In this document: positions 25,302-33,077 of the stretch, piece after piece
How the letters are laid out: the number at the start of each line of letters is the position of its first letter
How positions within the stretch are numbered: the stretch's first letter is position 1
Assembly: GCA_964609025.1 (NCBI GenBank)
Contig: CAZSQM010000015.1
Span: 11,938-75,937, forward strand
Length of the DNA stretch: 64,000 bases
Source: SIG307 sp964609025
GTDB lineage: Bacteria > Bacillota > Clostridia > Lachnospirales > Lachnospiraceae
Direction: 5' to 3'
The notes under the pieces: generated by a model
The model's input: only the letters and a program-made list of their open reading frames with translations
Database searches by the model: none
Told to the model about the DNA's origin: nothing
Translations under genes and position numbers: made by a program

Positions 25302-26477
25302 ATGAAACAATTATTGGAACAGGGCGGCGGCCTTTTGCTGACCGGAATGATATTGGGAATCGGGCTTGCCGCAAGACTGGTACTTTGGGTGTATTACGCT
25401 CTGCTCGGAGCTGCCTGCAAACATCCGGACAGTACAAAAAATAAGGCGATTTGTAATATCAGGGAAGAACTGCGGGAGCGCATAGAAAGCGGAATCGGAA
25501 TAAGAAGCGCGGCGATTTATATGGAGTGTCGTCTGGCAAAGTGCAAGGTACTGGGAATCCGGCTGGGGGTCTGGGAAGGAATATCGGAGCAGGCGATACT
25601 GCTTGTCATGCTGACCGGAACACTTTCGTCCCTGGGGGGAGTATTGTGGGAGTGTGAAAGCAAGCTGGTTCTTGCGATGCTGTTTTTGGGAGGAATGTCA
25701 GCCGTAGTATTGTTGTCGGCGGATTTGTTGATCGGTCTGCGGGAAAAGCATAACCGGACAAGACTTTGTATCAGGGATTATATCGAAAACTTCTGCCTCC
25801 TGGCATGGGACAGGCAGGGGAGCAGAAGCTTTTTGAACGATACCGAGGCCCTGACGGAATCGGGGAAGGCACAACTTCGACAGGAAAAGGGTTTTCCGGG
25901 AGGAGAAGAAAACAAGGGGGGACAGACCGGGAAGGAAGAATGTCAAAATGCCCGGGAGAAAAAGAAAGAGTTACATAGCATAAAGAAAGAAGAACGCAGG
26001 GCGGAAAAAGTGCGGAAACGGGAGGAACGGAGCGCAGAAAGGGCAGGAAAAAAGGAAGCAAAGGAAAGAAAGCATTCCCTTGGTAGGGAAAGGCGAGAAG
26101 CAAAGAAGCAGAGCCGGAAGGAAAAAAGACAGACAGCAAAGGTCCACGGGGCCAAACGGCAGGGGCAGTGTAAGGCACAGCTGGAAAAAAGGAGGCTTAC
26201 GGAGGAGCTGTTAAGAGAGCGAAGACAGTTGGAAGCAAGGCAGCTTGCGGAGCAAAAGAGGTATGAACCGGCGGCGGAAGACCTGCCGAAGCCGGAAAGG
26301 GAAGAAAAAGCGGAACGTGTGGTGCGGCAAAGCGCGGAAAAGCCGGAAGGAAAGCCGGCGGGAAGCATAGGGGAGCAGACAGAAAACGCAATGGAACAGG
26401 CCCAGGCGGAAGCAGCAGCGGCGGATCATTCTTACGAGGCGCTGTTACGGGAGGTCCTGGCGGAATATTTGGCATAA
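25302..26477 (+). CDS. Unknown membrane protein with long charged tail
   Basis: A 391-residue protein that I do not recognise. Three hydrophobic segments lie in the first half (about residues 8-33, 105-125 and 130-152). The remaining 230 residues are extremely rich in Lys, Arg, Glu and Gln with runs such as KKEERRAEKVRKREERSAER. They are probably a long cytoplasmic alpha-helical or disordered tail able to contact nucleic acid or partner proteins. The extreme C terminus (DHSYEALLREVLAEYLA) is a separate amphipathic helix. ATG 25302 follows AAAGGAG. Single-gene unit with its own promoter. Confidence 0.65.
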   Translation: MKQLLEQGGGLLLTGMILGIGLAARLVLWVYYALLGAACKHPDSTKNKAICNIREELRERIESGIGIRSAAIYMECRLAKCKVLGIRLGVWEGISEQAILLVMLTGTLSSLGGVLWECESKLVLAMLFLGGMSAVVLLSADLLIGLREKHNRTRLCIRDYIENFCLLAWDRQGSRSFLNDTEALTESGKAQLRQEKGFPGGEENKGGQTGKEECQNAREKKKELHSIKKEERRAEKVRKREERSAERAGKKEAKERKHSLGRERREAKKQSRKEKRQTAKVHGAKRQGQCKAQLEKRRLTEELLRERRQLEARQLAEQKRYEPAAEDLPKPEREEKAERVVRQSAEKPEGKPAGSIGEQTENAMEQAQAEAAAADHSYEALLREVLAEYLA

Positions 26478-26551
26478 AATCTGTGAAAAAGAAGAAGCTA
26501 AACAACAGGAAAGGATACGGAGGAATACCGGCCGGAATTTCACGGGCAATA

Positions 26552-26580
26552 TTGAAAAGACGGCTGAAAAGTGGTATAAT
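26552..26580 (+). promoter_or_regulatory. pgi promoter
   Basis: TTGAAA (26552-26557) and TATAAT (26575-26580), spacing 17. Start near 26587, leader about 58 bases with a short direct repeat (ACAGCTTT) of unknown meaning. Confidence 0.75.
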
Positions 26581-26644
26581 CAGATAAACAGCTTTAGAGA
26601 AAACAGCTTTGGTAATTATTTACCGGAGGGAAAGGACGTAAGGT

Positions 26645-27991
26645 ATGAGTATGGTTACATTTGATGCTTCTGCGGCAAAGGCGTTTGTACGCCCTGCGGA
26701 AGTGGAAATGATGGAACGGGCAGCGTTAGAGGCAAGAGAACGCCTGGTTGGAAAGTCGGGGGCAGGGAACGATTTCCTCGGATGGATTGATCTTCCGGTG
26801 GCCTACGACAAGGAGGAGTTTGCACGTATCAAAAAGGCGGCGGAAAAGATATGCTCCGATTCCGAGGTCTTGGTTGTAATCGGTATCGGCGGTTCTTATC
26901 TGGGAGCTCGTGCGGCGGTTGAGTTTTTAAGACATAGCTTTTATAATACGGTTTCCAAAGAAATCAGAAAGACGCCGGAGATTTATTTTGCCGGCAACAA
27001 CATCAGCAGTACCTATTTATCGCAGCTGATGGAAGTCATCGGCGACCGCGACTTTTCGGTCAATATTATCAGTAAGTCCGGCACGACGACGGAGCCTGCG
27101 ATTGCGTTCCGTGTATTTAAGAAGATGCTGGAGAAGAAGTACGGAAAAAGTGGGGCTGCGGGCAGAATTTACGCGACCACCGATAAAGAGAGAGGCGCAT
27201 TAAAGAAGCTTGCGACGGAAGAAGGCTACGAGAGCTTTATCGTGCCGGATGATGTGGGCGGTCGTTTCTCCGTTCTGACGGCAGTCGGACTTTTGCCGAT
27301 TGCGGCAAGCGGCGCGGATATTGACGCATTGATGGCGGGCGCAGCCCAGATGCGGGAGCTTTGCCTGAATGCACCTTATGCGGAAAATCCGTCCATGCAG
27401 TATGCGGCAGTGCGGAACATTCTGCTCCGCAAGGGCAAGAGCATTGAGATTCTGGCAAACTACGAGCCGAATTTCCACTATGTTGCCGAGTGGTGGAAGC
27501 AGTTGTACGGCGAGAGCGAAGGAAAAGACCAGAAGGGTATTTTCCCGGCATCCGTAGACCTGACCACAGACCTTCATTCTATGGGGCAGTTTATTCAGGA
27601 CGGACAGAGAACGATGTTTGAAACGGTAATGGAATTGGAAAAACCGACCCACGAGCTTTTGATTGAAGCGGAAGAGGTGGACCTTGACGGTTTGAATTAC
27701 CTGACCGGAAAGAGCATTGATTTCATTAACAAGAGCGCTATGAAGGGAACCAGACTGGCACATACGGACGGCGGAGTTCCGAATCTTTTAGTGAAGGTGC
27801 CGGAGCGCAACGAGGTTTCTCTCGGCCAGTTGTTCTACTTCTTCGAGTTTGCCTGCGGTATCAGCGGCTATCTCCTCGGGGTGAATCCGTTCGACCAGCC
27901 GGGCGTGGAAAGCTACAAGAAGAATATGTTCGCTTTGCTCGGAAAGCCGGGCTTTGAAAAAGAGCGGGAAGAGCTGTTAAAGAGATTATAA
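26645..27991 (+). CDS. pgi: Glucose-6-phosphate isomerase
   Basis: A 448-residue phosphoglucose isomerase, the shorter form usual in Firmicutes. It interconverts glucose-6-P and fructose-6-P in glycolysis. Key blocks: IGIGGSYLGARAAVEFL, the phosphate-binding SKSGTTTEPAIAFR, the signature DVGGRFSVLTAVGLLP, and the C-terminal GVNPFDQPGVESYK with its catalytic lysine. AAGGACGTAAGG precedes the ATG. Strong codon bias in the middle of the gene fits high expression. It has its own promoter. Confidence 0.97.
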   Translation: MSMVTFDASAAKAFVRPAEVEMMERAALEARERLVGKSGAGNDFLGWIDLPVAYDKEEFARIKKAAEKICSDSEVLVVIGIGGSYLGARAAVEFLRHSFYNTVSKEIRKTPEIYFAGNNISSTYLSQLMEVIGDRDFSVNIISKSGTTTEPAIAFRVFKKMLEKKYGKSGAAGRIYATTDKERGALKKLATEEGYESFIVPDDVGGRFSVLTAVGLLPIAASGADIDALMAGAAQMRELCLNAPYAENPSMQYAAVRNILLRKGKSIEILANYEPNFHYVAEWWKQLYGESEGKDQKGIFPASVDLTTDLHSMGQFIQDGQRTMFETVMELEKPTHELLIEAEEVDLDGLNYLTGKSIDFINKSAMKGTRLAHTDGGVPNLLVKVPERNEVSLGQLFYFFEFACGISGYLLGVNPFDQPGVESYKKNMFALLGKPGFEKEREELLKRL

Positions 27992-28084
27992 TCAATGTTG
28001 TCAGGACTTCTGCCTGAAGCGGATGGTACGAATGGAGAAGGTAGTCTGCCAGGGTAAGAAGCAGAATAAAAAAGGCTGACGGAG

Positions 28085-28252
28085 ATGTCTGCCAGAGAAG
28101 AAGGCGGATTGTTACAAAAGGGGCGAATGCTGTTGGAACTGCGGCAGGTGAAGTATGCCAAAGCTTCAACAGTGTTCGCCCTGTCTTTGGAGGAGAAGGA
28201 ACGGCTGGTGGCAAAGTATTGGGAAGTAACGAGGATGTTGCGAGGATTTTGA
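28085..28252 (+). CDS. Possible small protein or gene remnant, 55 aa
   Basis: A short frame encoding a charged helical peptide (starts MSAREEGGLLQKGRMLLELR, ends MLRGF). The only purine-rich stretch (ACGGAG) touches the ATG, which is too close for a normal ribosome site. No family is recognised. It may be a chance frame or the tail of a decayed gene left at the edge of the AT-rich patch. Confidence 0.22.
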   Translation: MSAREEGGLLQKGRMLLELRQVKYAKASTVFALSLEEKERLVAKYWEVTRMLRGF

Positions 28253-28289
28253 TAATAGTCAGGTATTATTTGTGAGCATAAAATTATTA

Positions 28290-28317
28290 TTGAATAAATT
28301 CAGCAACTGTATATATG
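28290..28317 (+). promoter_or_regulatory. Probable promoter of chemoreceptor-like gene
   Basis: TTGAAT (28290-28295) and TATATG (28312-28317) with 16-base spacing in a very AT-rich leader. The start is about 30 bases before the gene. Confidence 0.5.
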
Positions 28318-28352
28318 ACAAAAGCAAAGAATATCGATAGGAGAAAGATAAT

Positions 28353-29186
28353 ATGAAGGAAAATAGAAATTCTGAAGAAATACTTGATGCCATTAAAATG
28401 TGTATCCCTTATGTAAAGCAGCTGGTTCCAAACGATTTATCCGTTTCTCTTTTTGTGGAAGGCGTTTGTCAGGCCGTGACACCTGGAGATCATGTTAATC
28501 TTGGACTGGAGATTGGCAGTGAGATGGCTGATGATCCGGGACTGGTATCCGCCACCCAAAAAAAATGTGCGATTCACAACGTATTGCCGCGAGAGGTTTT
28601 TGGAATGGCTGTAGAAGGCGAATTAGTTCCTGTCCTTGATGATGATAATAATGTTCTGGGTATCCTTGCATCTGCCTATGACATGGAGGACAAATTTCAG
28701 GTTGAAAAATCATCAGCAGCACTTTCTGACTCAATGGGTGTGATTAAAAATACTACAGACAAAATTGCAGATGCTACGGAATATTTGTCAGGACTACTGC
28801 AGAATATACAAGCATTTTCAACGGAGGTTATTTCGGAAATTGAAAAAATATCAAAGATTGTGAGTACGATTCAGCGCAGTTCGGCACAGTCCAATATACT
28901 TGCGCTCAATGCTTCAATCGAAGCAGCCAGAGCAGGTGCGGCAGGCCGGTCCTTTACTGTTGTGGCCGAAAAAATGCGGAGCTTTTCAGATGAAAGTAAA
29001 GTTTCGGCAAACCAGATAGCAGAAACGCTTAAGGACATGCAAAATGCAGTGGTTAATTTGCACGACCAGTTATCTGCCATGCAGGACAAATACAATGAAC
29101 AGGCTGCGGATATTGTGAATATCAAAGTGAGTATGGAAGAAGTTACAAAGAATGCAAATGAACTTAAGGACCTTGCCAAAAAATAG
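28353..29186 (+). CDS. Soluble chemoreceptor-like (MCP signal) protein
   Basis: A 277-residue protein without signal peptide or transmembrane helix. Residues 1-110 form a small unassigned sensor domain (DLSVSLFVEGVCQAVTPGDH, MAVEGELVPVLDDDNNVLGILAS). Residues 120-277 are coiled coil containing the conserved MCP hairpin tip (SNILALNASIEAARAGAAGR, then SFTVVAEKM), which contacts CheA/CheW. The signalling stalk is short and no methylation-site helices stand out. The gene is more AT-rich and uses different codons (CCA, CCT, TCA) from its neighbours, a sign of later acquisition. GATAGGAG ribosome site. No che or flagellar genes are in the window. Confidence 0.83.
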   Translation: MKENRNSEEILDAIKMCIPYVKQLVPNDLSVSLFVEGVCQAVTPGDHVNLGLEIGSEMADDPGLVSATQKKCAIHNVLPREVFGMAVEGELVPVLDDDNNVLGILASAYDMEDKFQVEKSSAALSDSMGVIKNTTDKIADATEYLSGLLQNIQAFSTEVISEIEKISKIVSTIQRSSAQSNILALNASIEAARAGAAGRSFTVVAEKMRSFSDESKVSANQIAETLKDMQNAVVNLHDQLSAMQDKYNEQAADIVNIKVSMEEVTKNANELKDLAKK

Positions 29187-29269
29187 AGAAGCAGCATATT
29201 CAGAGGCTTCTTAAGGAAGGTAGCATATACCTATGTTACAGTGAGTTCAAAACCAAAAAGGTTTTTACT

Positions 29270-29307
29270 AACTGCCGGATTCTTTCGAGAGCCGGCAGTT
29301 GTTTTTT
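29270..29307 (+). terminator. Terminator after chemoreceptor-like gene
   Basis: AACTGCCGG pairs perfectly with CCGGCAGTT around a 13-base loop, followed by GTTTTTTG. Strong intrinsic terminator. Confidence 0.88.
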
Positions 29308-29448
29308 GCAGGAAAACGTGCTGCTTCACCTGCGTTTTTTAATCGTAACTGCAACAGTCCGCCTTTTTACATATTTTTTACATTTTTTATTCACAGATTG
29401 CACACAAAGGGAGGTTATGATAGACTTATAGCAGAAAGGAGGGGACGT

Positions 29449-30216
29449 ATGGCAATTGAGGTTTTCAACCGGTACGAGAAAAAATACCGTATCACGGATG
29501 AATGTTACCGGAAGCTGAGGGAACGCCTCGCGGAATATATGGAAGCGGATGCCCACAGTAAGGACGGGGAGTTTTATACAATCTGTAATATCTATTATGA
29601 TACTCCGCAGAACGATTTGATTCGGCGTTCTTTGGAAAAGCCGGTTTATAAGGAAAAGCTGCGGCTTCGAAGCTACGGGGTGGCGGCACCGGAGGATAAA
29701 GTCTTTCTGGAAATCAAGAAAAAGTATAAAGGTCTGGTAAATAAGCGGAGAACCAAGCTGAAGCTGGCAGAGGCCTATGAATTTGTCCGGACGGGAAAAG
29801 TGCCTCCGTATCAGCCGTATATGAATACACAGGTATTGAATGAGCTGTGCTATTTCCTGCACAGAATGGAGCTTATTCCGGCAGTATTTCTATCCTACGA
29901 CCGGGTTGCCCTGTTCGGAAAGGAAAATAAGGAGTTTCGTGTTACATTTGACCGTAATATTACGACCAGACGGTATGATTTGGGGCTTCATTACGGAGTT
30001 TACGGAGAGAAGCTTCTGCCGGAGGACGAATGGATTATGGAAGTGAAAATCGACAGGGCGATGCCGCTTTGGATGACGAAGCTGCTTTCGGAGTTTCAAA
30101 TTTATCCGGCGTCCTTTTCAAAATACGGAACCGAGTATAAGAACTATATTACAGGGCAGGAAACATCGGAACGGGAGGCGGCTCCTGCAAGGGAAGAAGT
30201 CCTGTTTACGGCATAA
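29449..30216 (+). CDS. VTC-domain protein, probable polyphosphate polymerase
   Basis: A 255-residue protein with a VTC/triphosphate-tunnel fold. It shows the N-terminal FNRYEKKYRI, the tunnel strands YTICNIYYDTP and EKLRLRSYG with basic residues, EIKKKYKGLVNKRR, and the acidic VTFDRNI and IMEVKI strands that bind metal. In yeast Vtc4 this domain makes polyphosphate from ATP; bacterial members are annotated as polyphosphate polymerases, but activity here is inferred. ATG 29449 follows AAAGGAGGGG with ideal spacing; a longer frame from 29299 begins inside the preceding terminator. It is coupled to a DUF4956 membrane protein 26 bases downstream, a recurrent pairing. Confidence 0.88.
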   Translation: MAIEVFNRYEKKYRITDECYRKLRERLAEYMEADAHSKDGEFYTICNIYYDTPQNDLIRRSLEKPVYKEKLRLRSYGVAAPEDKVFLEIKKKYKGLVNKRRTKLKLAEAYEFVRTGKVPPYQPYMNTQVLNELCYFLHRMELIPAVFLSYDRVALFGKENKEFRVTFDRNITTRRYDLGLHYGVYGEKLLPEDEWIMEVKIDRAMPLWMTKLLSEFQIYPASFSKYGTEYKNYITGQETSEREAAPAREEVLFTA

Positions 30217-30242
30217 AATAATTGTTAAAGGAAGGAAAGAAT

Positions 30243-30932
30243 ATGTTAGAAAAATTATTCGGAGTAGCAGAACAAACAGAGGTAATCGGTGTTACGGAAA
30301 CGCTTTCTTATATGTTGGCGGCAGTTGTAATCGGAATCATAATTGCGGCGGTTTACATAGTGATTACGGAGAAAAGCAGACGTTCGTTCGGTTTTATTGT
30401 CAGCATGCTGATGCTTCCGGCGGTTGTTACCCTTGTGATTATTTTAGTCGGGAGCAATGTGGCACGCGCGTTCTCGATTGCGGGTGTATTTTCTTTGGTG
30501 AGGTTTCGGAGCATGCCGGGAGAGTCAAAGGACATTTCCCTTGTGTTTATGGCAATGGCGGCGGGACTTGCGTGCGGGCTCGGCTATATTACGCTTGCCT
30601 TCTGCGTTCTGGCGGCATTAAGCGTTATCACGATACTTGGCTTCAAGGTAGTGGCAGTCTGCTTTAAGAATACGGCAAAGCAGCTCCGGATACTGATACC
30701 GGAGGATATGAATTATAACGGGGCATTTGACGATATTTTCAAACAGTATACGAAGGGAGCTTCCCTGGAGCGTGTTAAGGCCACAAATATGGGAACGCTG
30801 TTTGAACTGACCTATCAGGTACAGATGAAGCCGGACGCGGATGAGAAGAAGTTTATTGATGAAATCCGCTGCCGCAACGGAAATTTAAATATTATTCTCT
30901 GCGTGAAGGAGCAGGGCACCGAAAAGCTATAA
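30243..30932 (+). CDS. DUF4956 family membrane protein
   Basis: A 229-residue protein. About four transmembrane helices cover residues 20-135. They include the highly conserved GSNVARAFSIAGVFSLVRFRSMPGES... region and the GLACGLGYI segment, both hallmarks of DUF4956. The last 80 residues form a cytoplasmic alpha/beta domain. The function is unknown; the constant association with VTC-domain proteins (and often CotH) suggests it handles the polyphosphate product or anchors the enzyme. ATG 30243 follows GGAAGGAAAG. Confidence 0.88.
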   Translation: MLEKLFGVAEQTEVIGVTETLSYMLAAVVIGIIIAAVYIVITEKSRRSFGFIVSMLMLPAVVTLVIILVGSNVARAFSIAGVFSLVRFRSMPGESKDISLVFMAMAAGLACGLGYITLAFCVLAALSVITILGFKVVAVCFKNTAKQLRILIPEDMNYNGAFDDIFKQYTKGASLERVKATNMGTLFELTYQVQMKPDADEKKFIDEIRCRNGNLNIILCVKEQGTEKL

Positions 30933-30937
30933 AACGC

Positions 30938-30966
30938 TTGCACAGAAGACCGAAATGAGGTATACT
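30938..30966 (+). promoter_or_regulatory. Promoter of nfeD-SPFH unit
   Basis: TTGCAC (30938-30943) and TATACT (30961-30966), spacing 17, located right after the DUF4956 stop. Start near 30973. Confidence 0.7.
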
Positions 30967-31004
30967 GGATACAGAGTATTCTGCTCGGAAGAAAGGAGGA
31001 GGCT

Positions 31005-31442
31005 ATGCCGGAAATTGTTTGGTTAATCCTGCTTGCGGTCTGCCTGTTGATTGAGGTTGCAACCCTGGGTCTGGTTACAATCTGGTTTGCCGGGGGCGCT
31101 CTCGTTACATTCTTTGTAGCGTTACTTACGGACAGTCTGCTGATTCAGGTCATTGTTTTTCTGGCGGTTTCACTGCTTTTGCTGTTCTTTACACGGCCGA
31201 TTGTGGCGAAGTATTACAACAGCAAGCGTACCAGAACGAATGTGGAAGGGATTGTAGGGGAACAATGCAAAGTAACGGAAGCGATTGACAACTTTAACGA
31301 AACGGGAACCGTTTTCCTGAACGGTCTGGAGTGGACTGCGCGCAGTAAGAACGGCAGCCTGATTGCCGCGGGAGCGCGGGTGAAGGTGTGCGCCGTAGAC
31401 GGTGTCAAGGTAATCGTAGAAGAGGTGGAGAACGAAAATTAA
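31005..31442 (+). CDS. NfeD family membrane protein
   Basis: A 145-residue short-form NfeD (NfeD1b type) with about three hydrophobic segments in residues 5-65 and a C-terminal OB-fold domain (about 80-145: EGIVGEQCKVTEAIDNFNETGTV, GARVKVCAVDGVKVIVE). NfeD proteins partner with SPFH/stomatin proteins, and the stomatin gene follows after 42 bases. The pair is thought to organise membrane microdomains and membrane quality control. No serine-protease ClpP-like domain is present, as expected for the short form. GAAAGGAGGAGG ribosome site. Confidence 0.92.
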   Translation: MPEIVWLILLAVCLLIEVATLGLVTIWFAGGALVTFFVALLTDSLLIQVIVFLAVSLLLLFFTRPIVAKYYNSKRTRTNVEGIVGEQCKVTEAIDNFNETGTVFLNGLEWTARSKNGSLIAAGARVKVCAVDGVKVIVEEVENEN

Positions 31443-31484
31443 GAAAGGGTTTGCCGCAAAGGGAAAGCGGCAGAAGGAGGAATT

Positions 31485-32420
31485 ATGGATCCGATAGTGG
31501 CAGTGATTATTTTAGTTGTTTTACTTATCATTATTTTGGCGTCGTGCGTAAAGATTGTACCGCAGGCGCAGGCGTATGTTATTGAACGTCTGGGCGGCTA
31601 TCAGGCAACCTGGTCGGTAGGGGTTCATTTGAAATTCCCGCTGATTGACCGTATCGCCAAGAGAGTTGTTTTAAAGGAACAGGTCGTTGACTTTGCACCG
31701 CAGCCGGTAATTACGAAGGATAACGTAACGATGCGGATTGACACGGTGGTATACTACCAGATTACGGACCCGAAGCTGTTTGCTTACGGCGTAGAGAATC
31801 CGCTTATGGCAATCGAGAATCTGACTGCCACTACGCTTCGTAACATCATCGGCGACCTGGAGTTGGATGAAACGCTGACCTCCCGTGAAACCATTAACAC
31901 GAAGATGAGATCTTCCCTTGACGTGGCAACCGATCCGTGGGGCATTAAGGTAAACCGCGTGGAGTTAAAGAACATCATCCCGCCGGCAGCTATTCAGGAT
32001 GCGATGGAGAAGCAGATGAAGGCAGAGCGTGAGCGCCGTGAAGCAATCCTTATTGCAGAAGGTGAGAAGAAGTCTACCGTCCTTGTTGCGGAAGGTAAAA
32101 AAGAGTCCGCGATTCTCGAGGCAGAGGCAGAAAAGGAAGCAGCAATCCTTCGTGCGGAAGCAAAGAAGGAAGCGATGATTCGTGAGGCAGAGGGTCAGGC
32201 AGAGGCCATCTTAAAGGTTCAGCAGGCAAATGCAGACGGTATCCGCTACTTAAACGAGGCGGCTCCGAATGCACAGGTTATCCAGTTAAAGAGCTTAGAG
32301 GCGTTTGCTAAGGCAGCCGACGGTAAGGCAACCAAGATTATCATCCCGTCCGAGATTCAGGGCATGGCAGGTATGGTAAAGGCACTGGCCGAAGTCGGGG
32401 CAAAGGACACACAGGCATAA
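31485..32420 (+). CDS. SPFH/Band 7 stomatin-like protein
   Basis: A 311-residue stomatin/QmcA-type protein. One N-terminal transmembrane helix (about 4-24) precedes the Band 7 domain (VPQAQAYVIERLGGYQATWSVG, VTKDNVTMRIDTVVYYQITDP, NIIGDLELDETLTSRETIN). A coiled coil rich in Ala, Glu and Lys follows (about 180-250: repeated EAEKEAAILRAEAKKEA units), ending in a C-terminal helix. It assembles into membrane cages and is functionally paired with NfeD upstream. Codon use is strongly biased, suggesting abundance. A T-run terminator follows. Confidence 0.94.
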   Translation: MDPIVAVIILVVLLIIILASCVKIVPQAQAYVIERLGGYQATWSVGVHLKFPLIDRIAKRVVLKEQVVDFAPQPVITKDNVTMRIDTVVYYQITDPKLFAYGVENPLMAIENLTATTLRNIIGDLELDETLTSRETINTKMRSSLDVATDPWGIKVNRVELKNIIPPAAIQDAMEKQMKAERERREAILIAEGEKKSTVLVAEGKKESAILEAEAEKEAAILRAEAKKEAMIREAEGQAEAILKVQQANADGIRYLNEAAPNAQVIQLKSLEAFAKAADGKATKIIIPSEIQGMAGMVKALAEVGAKDTQA

Positions 32421-32431
32421 GAGTTAAAGGC

Positions 32432-32470
32432 AAGGGGCTGTCGCTTAAGGCGAGTCAGCCCCTTTTTTTT
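32432..32470 (+). terminator. Terminator after SPFH gene
   Basis: AAGGGGCTG and CAGCCCCTT with an inner TCGC/GCGA stem, followed by at least seven T residues. Strong on the plus strand; it also lies just past the 3' end of the convergent dipicolinate gene. Confidence 0.9.
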
Positions 32471-32491
32471 TGCTTTATAGTTAGGCCGCCC

Positions 32492-33073
32492 CTACCGAAG
32501 CATCGGCTGAATCTGCTCACCCGTGAGGGCGCGGGAAGCAGACGCCGGAATCAGCGCCATGTCGGCGACTAAGGAATTCGGCTTTCCGGTGCAGTCGTCC
32601 TGACGGAACGGGACGAAGTAGTAGTTCCGGGTGTTTAGAAGCTTTCCGATGTTTGCTGCGTTTGCGGTAAGGCCGTCGTTGCTGGAAATTGCGACTAAAA
32701 CCGGACGCCCGTTGCGCAGGTGTGCTTTGACTGCCATTGTAACCGGGGTATCCGTGATGCCGTGGGCGAGCTTTGCCAGGGTGTTTCCCGTACAAGGGGC
32801 GACAATAAGCAAATCAAACAGCTTTTTCGGTCCGATCGGCTCCGCGGCAGGAATGGTATCAATGACGTTGTTGCAGGTAATGGCTTCGATATCGTTCCGA
32901 AAGTCAATCGCCTTATAGAAACGGCTGTCAACGGAAGCGGTTTGAAAGGAAAAAATCGGGGTGACTACCGCCCCGAGGCGAACCAGTTCTTTTAACGGGT
33001 CAAGTATTTTTGAGAAGGTGCAGTAAGAAGCGGTAACGGCAAAGCCGACGCGTTTGCCTTGGAGATTCTCCAT
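32492..33073 (-). CDS. dpaB: Dipicolinate synthase subunit B
   Basis: A 193-residue flavoprotein-fold subunit (SpoVFB). The N-terminal GKRVGFAVTASYCTFSK, the flavin-site APCTGNTLAKLAHGITDTPVTM and the block PVLVAISSNDGLTANAANIG are typical. With DpaA it oxidises dihydrodipicolinate to dipicolinic acid, the Ca2+-chelated small molecule of the spore core. The presence of the pair implies the organism forms endospores. It starts 4 bases after dpaA on the minus strand, so the two are translationally coupled. Expression in the mother cell late in sporulation is expected; I could not identify a sigma-K box with confidence. Confidence 0.95.
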   Translation of the reverse strand: MENLQGKRVGFAVTASYCTFSKILDPLKELVRLGAVVTPIFSFQTASVDSRFYKAIDFRNDIEAITCNNVIDTIPAAEPIGPKKLFDLLIVAPCTGNTLAKLAHGITDTPVTMAVKAHLRNGRPVLVAISSNDGLTANAANIGKLLNTRNYYFVPFRQDDCTGKPNSLVADMALIPASASRALTGEQIQPMLR

Positions 33074-33077
33074 AAAA

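Larger units (their letters stand above)
27992..28352. other. 361-base spacer, composition changes to AT-rich
   Basis: There is no terminator-like hairpin after pgi. The first part resembles coding sequence but shows no family; the only notable frame is the 55-codon one at 28085-28252. From about 28250 the sequence becomes strongly AT-rich, continuing into the next gene. This shift suggests an insertion boundary near 28.0-28.25 kb. Confidence 0.5.

Noticed and set aside
29299..29448. N-terminal extension of the VTC-domain protein
   Set aside because: It would begin inside the preceding terminator; ATG 29449 has an ideal ribosome site and matches the family N terminus.
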